64,000 nt of DNA. Source: Kitasatospora sp. GAS204B. GTDB lineage: Bacteria; Actinomycetota; Actinomycetes; Streptomycetales; Streptomycetaceae. Position numbers and translations under genes: made by a program. This document shows positions 28,410 to 36,679 of the stretch, one piece after another; the first letter of the stretch is position 1, and every line of letters starts with the position of its first letter. The stretch lies in NCBI RefSeq assembly GCF_029892155.1, contig NZ_JARZAG010000005.1, positions 248,001 to 312,000 of the forward strand. The letters are read 5' to 3'. The notes under the pieces were generated by a model. It searched no databases, was not told the DNA's origin, and saw only the letters and a list, made by a program, of their open reading frames with translations.

Positions 28410-28615
28410 TTGATCCATCCCTTCGGCAGGCAGGCGAGCTTCTTCGCCGTATCGTTCACAACCCCCGGCGACACCATGGTGTGCCGGGGGATGTGGGCCT
28501 GGTGTCGGCCACACGGGCAGATCCACTTGGTGTGACTGCCGAGGTCCGACTTGACCGTGCAGCCCTGGGCCATCAGCTTGCGCTCCAGTTCCCTGAGCTT
28601 CATTCCCGCTACCAT
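28406..28615 (-). CDS. hicA: HicA-like mRNA interferase toxin
   Basis: 69 aa. Small dsRBD-like protein (MKLRELERKLMAQGCTVKSD, GSHTKW with the catalytic His, IPRHTMVSPGVVND). HicA toxins cleave mRNA; toxin first, antitoxin second is the usual hicAB order. Start uncertain: ATG 28615 has TAGATT seven bases upstream and no Shine-Dalgarno, suggesting a leaderless message; ATG 28603 is four codons shorter. CPCGRH is unusual for the family and could add a metal site. Confidence 0.8.
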   Translation of the reverse strand: MVAGMKLRELERKLMAQGCTVKSDLGSHTKWICPCGRHQAHIPRHTMVSPGVVNDTAKKLACLPKGWIK

Positions 28616-28622
28616 GACCAAT

Positions 28623-28662
28623 AATCTAGCCCCCTTGATCCTGAGATCTAGAGGCCCTTGAT
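28623..28662 (-). promoter_or_regulatory. Paired direct repeats, possible hicAB operator/promoter
   Basis: ATCTAG-N4-CTTGAT (28624-28639) and ATCTAG-N5-CTTGAT (28646-28662) lie 22 bp apart, in an AT-rich patch directly upstream of hicA. The first ATCTAG overlaps the candidate -10 TAGATT. Two helical turns apart, they suit dimeric HicB binding. Inference. Confidence 0.5.
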
Positions 28663-28676
28663 TAATCATACCGGAC

Positions 28677-29825
28677 TCAATGATGGAAGAGCCGCAGCCC
28701 GGTGCGGGCTAGCGTGATCCCGTGCTCGCGGCAGGCCTGCTCCACCTCCGCCGAGCGGATCGAGCCGCCCGGTTCGGCGATCCGGGTGACGCCGTGCCGG
28801 GCCGCGAAGTCGACGTTGTCGCGGAAGGGCAGCGCGCCGTCGGAGGCGAACGAGACGCCGGTCAGTTCGGCCAGCCAGTCAGTCCGCTGACGGAACGTCA
28901 ATTCAGCAACCGGGGTGGCCAATACGCTGGTGACGTCGGCCGGGAGGTCGCCCTCCAGGTAGCGCAGCTGCCAGTTGATCCGGTCCTGGCGGCGCACCTC
29001 GGGACGGAACTCCAGCGCCCGCACGGCCGGGTGGCGGCGCAACCACCACAGGTCGGTCTTGGCCCCGGCCAGCCGGGTGCAGTCGACCCGGGACTGCTGA
29101 CCGGCGCCGATGCCGACCGTGACGCCGTCGCGCACGTAGCAGACCGAGTTCGACTGGGTATAGCGCAACACCGCGAGACCGAGCAGCAGATCGGCCACGG
29201 CGGCCGGCGACAGCTCCTCGCCGACCGACAACCGGAGCAGGTCGGCGGAGAGTTCGGCCTGATCGCGGTCCTGCTCCAGCCGCAGGCCGTAGAGTTCGCG
29301 GACCTCGCGGGCCGGCGGGCGGTAGCCGGGGTCGGCGGCCAGCACCAGGAACCGCCCGCCCTTCTTGCGGCTGAGCCGGTCGACGGTGCCGGGGTGGTAG
29401 TCGGGGGCGATGATGCCGTCGCAGACCACGGTGGCCAGCAGCTCAGCGAGTTCGGCGTCCACCGGGTGCGAGACGGCGGCGAAGTCGCCGTAGGAGGACT
29501 TGGGGTCGGCGTCCCGGGCCCGCAGGTAGGCACTGGTGACCGGGCCGAGGCCGGCCGCACTCACCCCGTACAGCTCGGCCGCCGCCTGGTCCACCGGGCC
29601 CGCCAGCGCGGCGCCCGCCGGGGAGACGTGCTTGAACGAGGCGGCGGCCACCTGCCCGCCCAGCGCCCGGCTGGCCTCGCTCACCAACTGCCAGGCGTTC
29701 AGCGCGTCCAGCAGGTTGATGTAGGAGGGGGTGCCGCTGAGCAGGCGGACCGGCTCATCGCCCGGACGGACCGGTAGTACGGGGGCAGCGGCCTGGTGGG
29801 GATTCATGCCATAACGCAGTCGCAT
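28677..29825 (-). CDS. Stand-alone AICAR transformylase (PurH C-terminal domain type)
   Basis: 382 aa. Corresponds to the AICAR formyltransferase half of PurH without the IMP cyclohydrolase domain: uses 10-formyl-THF to formylate AICAR (ZMP). RYGMNPHQ and the catalytic Lys-His pair in SFKHVSPAGAA, plus SNSVCYVRDGVTVGIGAGQQSR, are diagnostic. GAGGAG precedes ATG 29825. A ZTP riboswitch sits 40 bases upstream, matching a supply/folate-stress role. Streptomycetes normally also carry full PurH, so this may be a conditional or pathway-dedicated copy. Confidence 0.9.
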   Translation of the reverse strand: MRLRYGMNPHQAAAPVLPVRPGDEPVRLLSGTPSYINLLDALNAWQLVSEASRALGGQVAAASFKHVSPAGAALAGPVDQAAAELYGVSAAGLGPVTSAYLRARDADPKSSYGDFAAVSHPVDAELAELLATVVCDGIIAPDYHPGTVDRLSRKKGGRFLVLAADPGYRPPAREVRELYGLRLEQDRDQAELSADLLRLSVGEELSPAAVADLLLGLAVLRYTQSNSVCYVRDGVTVGIGAGQQSRVDCTRLAGAKTDLWWLRRHPAVRALEFRPEVRRQDRINWQLRYLEGDLPADVTSVLATPVAELTFRQRTDWLAELTGVSFASDGALPFRDNVDFAARHGVTRIAEPGGSIRSAEVEQACREHGITLARTGLRLFHH

Positions 29826-29837
29826 GGTGACTCCTCG

Positions 29838-29863
29838 TCAGCGAGATCGTCGGAATTCGCTGA
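29838..29863 (-). promoter_or_regulatory. Expression-platform hairpin next to Shine-Dalgarno
   Basis: TCAGCGA and TCGCTGA pair across 12 bases, immediately upstream of the GAGGAG Shine-Dalgarno (29836-29831). It could switch ribosome access in response to the adjacent ZTP aptamer. Inference. Confidence 0.5.
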
Positions 29864-29865
29864 TG

Positions 29866-29950
29866 GAGGCGCCCAGGCGGTCGACGCTCGCATCGGATCA
29901 CCGGCCGCTCCCCGGTGGTGGCCCACCTTCGCCAGTCGCGGCCGGGTCGG
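29866..29950 (-). promoter_or_regulatory. ZTP riboswitch (pfl motif)
   Basis: On the minus strand CCGCGACTGGCG, then GGTGGGCCACCACCGGGGAGCG, then CCGCCTGGGCG: the three conserved blocks of the pfl/ZTP aptamer in order. ZTP/ZMP accumulates when 10-formyl-THF is short, and the downstream gene encodes the enzyme that consumes ZMP. Very likely an ON switch. Confidence 0.93.
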
Positions 29951-30032
29951 AAGTATAGGCCCAGCACCGATGCGCGATGATCGGCTCGGGGGGCCGTCCG
30001 GTACGGCCACACTGGACCAAGGGAGCTCGACC

Positions 30033-30740
30033 ATGGACGAGTCCGCGCCGCTGCTGGTGCTCTGGGACATCGACCACACGCTGATCGACGCCGGCACGGT
30101 CAACCGCCGCGCGTACGCCGCCGCGTTCAACCGCGCCACCGGGCAACCGCTCACCCGGGCTTGGCAGTTCGACGGCCGTACCGAGCTGGCCGCGGCCGCC
30201 GAGGTGCTCCGGGCGCACGGCTTCGACCCCGGGGACGGGCTGCTCGACAGCTTCCTGGAGCTGGTGGTGGCCGAGATGCACGACCGGGCCGCCGACCTGA
30301 CGGACGAGGGGCGCGTGCTGCCCGGCGCGGTGGCCGCGCTGGCGGCGCTCGGCGCGCTGCCCGGGGTGTGGCAGTCGGTGCTGACCGGCAACCTGCGGCC
30401 GCTGGCCGAGTTGAAGCTGGCCGCCTTCGGCCTGGCCGGCCGGTTGGACCTGCGGTTGGGCGCCTACGGGGACGACGCGGTCGACCGCACCGACCTGCCG
30501 GAGTTCGCGTTCGCCCGGGCCGAGCAGGTGCTGGGCCGGCCCTTCACGGGCAGCCGGGCGGTGATCATCGGCGACACCCGGCGCGATGTGGCCACCGCGC
30601 TGGCGGCCGGCGCCCGCAGCGTGGCCGTGGCGACCGGGGCGGCGTCGGCCGCGGAGCTGGCTGCGGCCGGCGCGGACGTGGTCCTGCCGGACCTGGCGGA
30701 CACGGCGGCGGTGCTGCGCGCGATCACCGGGGAGCGCTGA
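30033..30740 (+). CDS. HAD-superfamily hydrolase
   Basis: 235 aa, ATG at 30033 with AAGGGAG nine bases before. Motif I WDIDHTLIDAG, helical cap, motif II VLTGN, motif IV IIGDTRRDVATALAAGA. Phosphoglycolate-phosphatase-like member; substrate unknown. Divergent from the riboswitch-controlled gene. Confidence 0.9.
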   Translation: MDESAPLLVLWDIDHTLIDAGTVNRRAYAAAFNRATGQPLTRAWQFDGRTELAAAAEVLRAHGFDPGDGLLDSFLELVVAEMHDRAADLTDEGRVLPGAVAALAALGALPGVWQSVLTGNLRPLAELKLAAFGLAGRLDLRLGAYGDDAVDRTDLPEFAFARAEQVLGRPFTGSRAVIIGDTRRDVATALAAGARSVAVATGAASAAELAAAGADVVLPDLADTAAVLRAITGER

Positions 30741-30805
30741 CCGGCGGGGCCGGGGCGGCGAACAAACCGGTTGCCACCGCCCGGTGCGCCTGCTCAGCTG
30801 GGCGG

Positions 30806-31594
30806 ATGGCACTGGAACTGGATGCGGCGCAGGTACTGGCGGAGTACGACCGGCAGGCGCGCCGGGAGCGGGGCCCGGACGGGCCGGACGCGGTGGTCGA
30901 GCGGGTCGGGTCGGTGGTCCGGCAGGACGGCGGGGAGCACGGCTGGTCGGGCGTGCTCTGGTCCGAGCTGGACGAGCGGACGGCGGATCCGGCGATCGCC
31001 GAGCAGCTGCGCCACTTCGGTGCGCTCGGCCGGGAGTTCGAGTGGAAGCACTACAGCCACGACCGGCCCGCCGACCTCGCCGACCGGCTGCGCGCCGCCG
31101 GCCTGGTGCCCGAGCCGCCGGAGACGCTGATGGTGGCCGAGGCCGCCGCGCTCACCAGTGCGGTCGAGCTGCCGGCCGGTGTCCGGCTGCGCACCGAGAC
31201 CGACCGGACGGCGATCGAGTTGCTCGGCCGGGTGCACGAGCAGGCCTTCGAGAACGACGGCTCGCGGCTCACCCGCGAGCTGCTGGACGTGCTCGACCAG
31301 GCACCCGAGACGCTCGCCGTGGTCGTCGCGATGGCCGGTGACGAGCCGGTCTGCGGGGCCCGGCTGGAGCTGCTGCCCGGCACCTCCTTCGCCGGTCTGT
31401 GGGGCGGCGGCACCGCACCCGGGTGGCACGGCAAGGGCCTGTACCGGGCGCTGATCGCGCACCGCGCGCGGCTGGCCGTCGACCGCGGCTACCGCTACCT
31501 ACAGGTGGACGCCTCCGACCAGAGCCGCCCGATCCTGGCCCGGCTGGGCTTCACCGCGCTGAGCGTCACGACACCTTTCACCTACGAGCCGTAA
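30806..31594 (+). CDS. GNAT family N-acetyltransferase
   Basis: 262 aa. C-terminal GNAT domain (about 125-260): acetyl-CoA loop GTAPGWHGKGLYRALI and the C-terminal YLQVDASDQSRPILARLGF strand. The N-terminal ~120 residues are helical and not recognised. ATG 30806 preceded by GGGCGG. Substrate unknown. Confidence 0.88.
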   Translation: MALELDAAQVLAEYDRQARRERGPDGPDAVVERVGSVVRQDGGEHGWSGVLWSELDERTADPAIAEQLRHFGALGREFEWKHYSHDRPADLADRLRAAGLVPEPPETLMVAEAAALTSAVELPAGVRLRTETDRTAIELLGRVHEQAFENDGSRLTRELLDVLDQAPETLAVVVAMAGDEPVCGARLELLPGTSFAGLWGGGTAPGWHGKGLYRALIAHRARLAVDRGYRYLQVDASDQSRPILARLGFTALSVTTPFTYEP

Positions 31595-31639
31595 TCGCCT
31601 GAGCACCTGCCGTCACGGTTCGCGCTAGCATGCGTCGCC

Positions 31640-32473
31640 ATGATCACTCTGCGCCACCGGACGGGCACCGTCCTCGCCGCCCTGCCGCTCCTGCTGCTCG
31701 CCGTCGCCGCGCCCGGACCCGCCGCCGCTGCCACGACGGCGGGCCGGCCGGGCTATGTCGCGCTCGGCGACTCCTATGCCGCCGGCGTGGCGGCCGGCTC
31801 CTACGACCCGGCGAGCGGCGACTGCCACCGCAGCACCCGCGCCTACCCGGCACTGTGGGCCGCCGGCCACCCCGGCGGCGACTTCCTCGATCTCGCCTGC
31901 GGCGGGGCGGACACCGCGGCCGTGCTCTCCGGCCAGCTGCCCCGGCTGCCGGCCGGCACCGCAATGGTGACGCTCACGGTGGGCGGCAACGACCTGGACT
32001 TCTCGGACGCGGTGGTGGACTGCCTGCAACCGCTGACCACCGAGGGCAGGTGCACCCAGGCACTGGACCACGCGGCCGAACTGCTGCACGACCAGCTGCC
32101 CGGCCGGCTCGACCGGCTGCTCGGCGCGATCGGCCAGGCCGCCCCCGGCGCCCGGGTGGTGATCACCGGCTACCCGCACCTGCTGCAGGAGCACGCGGCC
32201 GCGACCTGCTGGGCCGGGACCGACGACCGCCGGACCCGCTTCAACCAGCTGGCCGACCAGCTGGACGAGCTGATCCAGCGTCAAGCGGCCGCCCACGGTG
32301 CCCAGTTCGCCGACCCGCGCGCCACCTTCGCCGGGCACGGGATCTGCGCCGGGCGCGGCGGCGAGTGGATCACCGGCATCGTGCTGCCGAGCCTCTGGGA
32401 GTCCTTCCACCCGACCGCTGACGGGCAGTCACAGGGCTACCTCCCGGTGGTCGCGCAGGCGCTGGCCGGATAA
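31640..32473 (+). CDS. Secreted SGNH/GDSL hydrolase (lipase/esterase)
   Basis: 277 aa. Signal peptide (about 1-30, LAALPLLLLAVAAPGPAAA) followed by an SGNH domain: block I ALGDSYAAGV (Ser), block III GGNDLDF (Gly/Asn), block V SFHPTADGQ (His). Several cysteines (DCHR, DCLQ, CTQA, TCWA, ICAG) suit disulfides of an extracellular enzyme. Like Streptomyces lipases of the GDSL family. Confidence 0.92.
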   Translation: MITLRHRTGTVLAALPLLLLAVAAPGPAAAATTAGRPGYVALGDSYAAGVAAGSYDPASGDCHRSTRAYPALWAAGHPGGDFLDLACGGADTAAVLSGQLPRLPAGTAMVTLTVGGNDLDFSDAVVDCLQPLTTEGRCTQALDHAAELLHDQLPGRLDRLLGAIGQAAPGARVVITGYPHLLQEHAAATCWAGTDDRRTRFNQLADQLDELIQRQAAAHGAQFADPRATFAGHGICAGRGGEWITGIVLPSLWESFHPTADGQSQGYLPVVAQALAG

Positions 32474-32629
32474 CCGCTGGCCGCCGGGCCCTCCCCCGGT
32501 CGAGACTGTCCCGGTCGCACCCACCCGGCCGGCGCCTTCCACACGTGCGTCCGGACGGTCCGGGACGGGCCCCGGCGGGCGGGCGGCCCGTCGGGGTCGG
32601 CGCGCATCAAAGCCCGTAGGCTGGGCAGG

Positions 32630-32657
32630 TAGGGTCCGTGGAACGGAGCGTTCCACG
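32630..32657 (+). promoter_or_regulatory. Candidate -10 and dyad upstream of PAC2 gene
   Basis: TAGGGT (32630-32635) is followed at once by the perfect dyad CGTGGAACG-GAG-CGTTCCACG (32637-32657), which would straddle the transcription start. Possible operator or 5' hairpin. Confidence 0.4.
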
Positions 32658-32742
32658 TGGTCAGGAGAGCAGTCGGCAGTCGGCCGGCCGCGACCGTCCC
32701 AGGGCGGGGAGCGCGGCCGGATCGGCCGGAGGGAGACGCTGG

Positions 32743-33858
32743 GTGATCGAGCTGGAAGATGTTCCCGAGTTGATCGACCCGGTCATGGTCTGTGCCTTCG
32801 AGGGCTGGAACGACGCGGGCGACGCCGCCTCCACGGCGGTCGGACACCTGGAGGAGACCTGGGGCGGCAAGGTGATCGCCGCCCTGGACGCGGAGGACTA
32901 CTACGACTTCCAGGTCAACCGGCCCACGGTCTGGCTGGACGGCGGGGTGCGCCGGATCACCTGGCCGACCACCCGGCTCTCGGTCGTCCGGGTGACCGAG
33001 CCGACCACCCGGGACCTGGTCCTGGTGCGCGGCATCGAGCCCAGCATGCGCTGGCGCTCGTTCTGCAACGAGCTGCTGGGCTTCGCCCACGAGCTCGGCG
33101 TGGAGCTGGTCGTGATCCTCGGCGCGCTGCTCGGCGACACCCCGCACAGCCGCCCGGTGCCGGTCAGCGGCGTCACCTCGGACGCCGAGCTGGCCCGCCG
33201 GCTGGACCTGGAGGAGAGCCGCTACGAGGGTCCGACCGGCATCGTCGGCGTGCTGCAGGAGGCCTGCGCGCACGCCGGGGTGCCAGCCGTGACCCTCTGG
33301 GCCGCAGTGCCGCACTACGTGGCGCAGCCGCCGAACCCCAAGGCCACGCTGGCCCTGCTGAACAAACTGGAGGACCTGCTCGACCTGCGGATCCCGCCCG
33401 GCGAGCTGCCCGAGGACGCCCGGGCCTGGCAGCTGGGGGTGGACCAACTGGCCGCCGAGGACAGCGAGGTGGCCGAGTACGTCCAGCAGCTGGAGGAGGC
33501 CCAGGACACCGCCGAGCTGCCGGAGGCCAGCGGCGAGGCGATCGCCCGCGAGTTCGAGCGCTACCTGCGCCGCCGGGACAACCAGGGCCCAGCCGGCGAG
33601 AAGCCGGTGGCCGGGCGGGCGATCACCGAGCGCGCCACGGACGGCCCGGCGGGCGGGGCGGGGGCGACCGAGGCCGAGACGGGCGTGGACACGGACGCCG
33701 ACGCGGATGCCGCGCAGGACGGCGGCGCGACCGGGTCCGACTCGGGCGCCGGGCCCAACTCCGGTGCGGCGGACGGGAATCGCGACGAGGACGGCGACGG
33801 CGCCGACGGTCACGGGGCCGATGGCCGCGGGGCCGACGGCAAGGGCACGGCGCGCTGA
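32743..33858 (+). CDS. PAC2 family protein (proteasome-assembly-chaperone-like)
   Basis: 371 aa from GTG 32743, with GGAGGGAG nine bases before. PAC2 domain (about 1-265): MVCAFEGWNDAGDAA, VRGIEPSMRWRSF, GALLGDTPHSRP, YVAQPPNPKATLALL. Related to eukaryotic proteasome assembly chaperone 2 in fold; mycobacterial Rv2125 is the syntenic homologue. Role in bacteria is not established. The C-terminal ~95 residues are acidic, Gly/Ala/Asp-rich and probably disordered (DGDGADGHGADGRGADGKG). Confidence 0.9.
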   Translation: MIELEDVPELIDPVMVCAFEGWNDAGDAASTAVGHLEETWGGKVIAALDAEDYYDFQVNRPTVWLDGGVRRITWPTTRLSVVRVTEPTTRDLVLVRGIEPSMRWRSFCNELLGFAHELGVELVVILGALLGDTPHSRPVPVSGVTSDAELARRLDLEESRYEGPTGIVGVLQEACAHAGVPAVTLWAAVPHYVAQPPNPKATLALLNKLEDLLDLRIPPGELPEDARAWQLGVDQLAAEDSEVAEYVQQLEEAQDTAELPEASGEAIAREFERYLRRRDNQGPAGEKPVAGRAITERATDGPAGGAGATEAETGVDTDADADAAQDGGATGSDSGAGPNSGAADGNRDEDGDGADGHGADGRGADGKGTAR

Positions 33859-33914
33859 CCCGTCATCAGCCGATCATGATCAGATGATCCGGCGACCAGG
33901 CGGTCCGGTGGTCA

Positions 33915-33951
33915 GCCGATGACCGGCGTCGGGCAGCCGCCGGTCATCGGC
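33915..33951 (+). terminator. Hairpin terminator after PAC2 gene
   Basis: 13-bp arms GCCGATGACCGGC / GCCGGTCATCGGC with an 11-base loop. Confidence 0.65.
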
Positions 33952-34080
33952 CGCCACCAGTGCACCCGTCAGGACCGATACCTGTCAAGGGTCTAGACCA
34001 TTCTCCGCCCCGCTCTCCGCCAAACCCACCCATCCCACGCCAGGGCCCAGTTCTCCCTCCGGCGGCCGCCGCCGCTCCCG

Positions 34081-34117
34081 CGTCCGCATCCACGTCCACG
34101 TCCGCGTCCGCGTCCGC
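34081..34117. repeat. CGTCCR hexanucleotide tract
   Basis: About six imperfect copies of CGTCCG/CGTCCA in non-coding DNA ahead of the SPFH gene. Confidence 0.6.
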
Positions 34118-34170
34118 AGCTGCGGAGTACCGTGGAGGTTCGGAGCCGGTGCGGGCCGAGGTGATCAGCC

Positions 34171-35211
34171 ATGGTTGTCCTGGATGTGGTGTTGGGTGTG
34201 CTGGGCGGACTCGCCGCGTTCGGCGCGGTCTGGACCGCGCTGAGCGTCCGGGTGGTGCAGCAGTTCCAGCGAGGCGTGGTGTTCCGGTTCGGCCGGGTCC
34301 GCGACGAGGTCCGCGACCCGGGCCTGGTGATGCTGCTCCCGGTGGCCGACCGGATCCGCCGGGTGAACGTGCAGATCGTGACCATGCCGGTCCCCGCCCA
34401 GGAGGGCATCACCCGCGACAACGTCACGGTCCGGGTGGACGCGGTGGTCTACTTCCGGGTGGTCGACCCGGTGCGCGCCACCGTCAACGTGCAGGACTAC
34501 CAGTTCGCGATCTCCCAGGTCGCGCAGACCTCGCTGCGCTCGATCATCGGCAAGAGCGAACTGGACGACCTGCTGGCCAACCGCGAGCCGATCAACCAGG
34601 GCCTGGAGCTGATGCTGGACAGTCCGGCGCTCGGCTGGGGCGTGGAGATCGACCGGGTCGAGATCAAGGACGTCGCGCTGCCCGAGTCGATGAAGCGCTC
34701 GATGGCCCGGCAGGCCGAGGCGGACCGCGAGCGGCGGGCCCGGATCATCACCGCGGACGGCGAGTTCCAGGCGTCCAAGAAGCTCTCCGACGCCGCCAAG
34801 ATCATGAGCCGGACCCCGGCCGCGCTCCAACTGCGGCTGCTCCAGACCGTGGTGGAGGTCGCCGCCGAGAAGAACTCGACCCTGGTGCTGCCGTTCCCGG
34901 TCGAGCTGCTGCGGTTCCTGGACAGCGCGACCAAGACCAGCGACGCCCAGCGCGGCGAGGAGCCGGCTGAGCTGGCTGAGCCGGTTGAGCCGGCGGCGAG
35001 CGAGCTGCCCGGGATGCCCGAGGTGCCCGAAGTACCTGACGTGCCCGACGTGCCCGACCTACCGGTGCCCGAGCTGCGTGCCGCGACCGAGGTCCAGGCG
35101 CCCGAGATCCCCGGTCAGGAGGCGCTGGCGCTGGAGGTCCCGACGGTGTCCGTCAACGGCACCTCCCCTGGCGGCACCGCGGCGTCCGGCGGGGCGTCCG
35201 CGAGAACGTGA
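34171..35211 (+). CDS. SPFH/band 7 (stomatin-like) membrane protein
   Basis: 346 aa. N-terminal membrane segment (about 3-22, VLDVVLGVLGGLAAFGAV), SPFH domain (about 28-190; QQFQRGVVFRFGRV, VRVDAVVYFRVVDP, VEIDRVEIKDVALPE), an Ala/Glu-rich coiled coil (about 180-235), and a repetitive acidic/Pro tail (PEVPDVPDVPD). Organises membrane microdomains or scaffolds membrane proteases; no NfeD partner adjacent. Confidence 0.92.
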   Translation: MVVLDVVLGVLGGLAAFGAVWTALSVRVVQQFQRGVVFRFGRVRDEVRDPGLVMLLPVADRIRRVNVQIVTMPVPAQEGITRDNVTVRVDAVVYFRVVDPVRATVNVQDYQFAISQVAQTSLRSIIGKSELDDLLANREPINQGLELMLDSPALGWGVEIDRVEIKDVALPESMKRSMARQAEADRERRARIITADGEFQASKKLSDAAKIMSRTPAALQLRLLQTVVEVAAEKNSTLVLPFPVELLRFLDSATKTSDAQRGEEPAELAEPVEPAASELPGMPEVPEVPDVPDVPDLPVPELRAATEVQAPEIPGQEALALEVPTVSVNGTSPGGTAASGGASART

Positions 35212-35215
35212 GAAC

Positions 35216-35257
35216 GCCGAGGGCCGCCGACCCGGTATCGGGTCGGCGGCCCTCGGC
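35216..35257. terminator. Strong bidirectional hairpin terminator
   Basis: 19-bp perfect stem with GTAT loop, between SPFH (+) and mshC (-). Confidence 0.8.
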
Positions 35258-35277
35258 AGTGGTGACGGCACGCGCTG

Positions 35278-36507
35278 TTACAGCGCGACGCCCAGCAGCG
35301 CGTCGACCGTGCGCGAGACCAGGCCGGGCGCGCCGGTGTCCTCGCCGCCGGTGGCGGCCTGCTGCTCGGCCCAGCGATCCACGGCGGCCAGCGCGGCCGG
35401 CGCGTCCAGGTCGGCGGCCAGCGCCGCGCGCACCTCGGTGAGCAGCTGCTCGGCCGGCGGCCCGTCCGGGCGGGAGACGGCGGCGCGCCAGCGGGCGAGG
35501 CGCTCGACGGCCTCGTCCAGCGTGTTCTTGGTCCACTCCCAGTCACTGCGGTAGTGGTGCGACAGCAGCGCCAGGCGGATCGCCGCCGGGTCGACGCCAT
35601 CGCGGCGCAGCGCGGACACGAAGACCAGGTTGCCGCGGGACTTGGACATCTTCTGACCGTCCAGCCCGACCATGCCCGCGTGCACGTAGGCCTTCGCGAA
35701 CGGGTGCAGGCCGGTGGCGGCCTGGGCGTGCGCGGCACCCATCTCGTGGTGCGGGAAGGCGAGGTCGCTGCCGCCGCCCTGGATGTCGAAGGACATGTCC
35801 AGGTACTCCAGCGCGATCGCGACGCACTCGATGTGCCAGCCGGGCCGGCCGTGACCCAGCTCGGTGTCCCAGGCCGGCTCGCCGGGCCGGGCGGCCAGCC
35901 AGAGCAGCGCGTCCAGCGGGTGGCGCTTGCCGGGCCGCTCGGGGTCGCCGCCGCGCTCGCCGAAGACCGGCAGCATCTCCTCGCGGCTGAGCCGGGAGAC
36001 CTCGCCGAACCGCGGGTCGGACTCGATGGAGAAGTAGATGTCGCCGTCCAGCTCGTACGCGGCGCCGCTCGCCAGCAGCTTCTTGACCAGCGGGACGATC
36101 CACGGGATCGACTCGACCGCACCGATGTAGTGGGCCGGCGGCAGGATCCGCAGCGCCGTCATGTCCTCGCGGAACAGCGCGGTCTCCCGCTCGGCGAGTT
36201 CGGTCCAGTCCTGTCCGGTGGCGACCGCGCGTTCGAGCAGCGGGTCGTCCACATCGGTGACGTTCTGGACGTACCGGACGTCGAGTCCGGCGTCCCGCCA
36301 GACCCGCTGGATCAGGTCGAAGGCGTTGTAGGTGGCGGCGTGGCCCAGGTGGGTGGCGTCGTACGGGGTGATGCCGCAGACGTACAGACGAGCGGTCGGG
36401 CCGGTGGGCACGACCTCTCTGATCGCACCCGCGGCGGTGTCGTGGATGCGCAGGGGGAGTCCCTGACCAGGCAGGGCGGGAACCTCGGAGGCGGGCCAGG
36501 CATGCAT
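35278..36507 (-). CDS. mshC: L-cysteine:GlcN-Ins ligase MshC (mycothiol biosynthesis)
   Basis: 409 aa. Joins cysteine to 1D-myo-inosityl 2-amino-2-deoxyglucopyranoside using ATP, the penultimate step of mycothiol synthesis. Class I tRNA-synthetase-like: zinc Cys in [13 protein letters not shown] (HIGH-like) motif, [17 protein letters not shown] and KMSKS loop (QKMSKSRGN). MshC is distinguished from CysS by the THLGHAATY context and its shorter C-terminus. ATG at 36507. Confidence 0.96.
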   Translation of the reverse strand: MHAWPASEVPALPGQGLPLRIHDTAAGAIREVVPTGPTARLYVCGITPYDATHLGHAATYNAFDLIQRVWRDAGLDVRYVQNVTDVDDPLLERAVATGQDWTELAERETALFREDMTALRILPPAHYIGAVESIPWIVPLVKKLLASGAAYELDGDIYFSIESDPRFGEVSRLSREEMLPVFGERGGDPERPGKRHPLDALLWLAARPGEPAWDTELGHGRPGWHIECVAIALEYLDMSFDIQGGGSDLAFPHHEMGAAHAQAATGLHPFAKAYVHAGMVGLDGQKMSKSRGNLVFVSALRRDGVDPAAIRLALLSHHYRSDWEWTKNTLDEAVERLARWRAAVSRPDGPPAEQLLTEVRAALAADLDAPAALAAVDRWAEQQAATGGEDTGAPGLVSRTVDALLGVAL

Positions 36508-36582
36508 GAAAATGACTCTAACCTTGCGATCATTTGAAAGGCTAACCAGTATGCGGAATCGGCTGAAATGAGCGCGCGCTCA

Positions 36583-36646
36583 CACCGGGCCGCAGCAACA
36601 CCAGGGCGCAGCAACACCGGGCCGCAGCAACACCAGGCCGCAGCCA
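36583..36646. repeat. Four tandem 16-bp repeats
   Basis: CACCGGGCCGCAGCAA-type units at 36583, 36599, 36615 and 36631, contiguous, with one to three mismatches. In the gap between the SCO1664-family gene and mshC. No palindromy and no constant spacers, so not a CRISPR. Confidence 0.9.
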
Positions 36647-36679
36647 GGATGCCGGGCCGCGCTCACCCGGAGCACGGGG

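Larger units (their letters stand above)
33859..34170. other. Intergenic region with terminator and hexamer repeat
   Basis: About 310 bases. Holds the PAC2 terminator (33915-33951) and a CGTCCG/CGTCCA hexanucleotide tract (about 34081-34117) before the SPFH gene. No gene seen. Confidence 0.5.

Noticed and set aside
36583..36646. Possible CRISPR array
   Set aside because: Units are contiguous with no spacers and no cas genes nearby; a plain tandem repeat.
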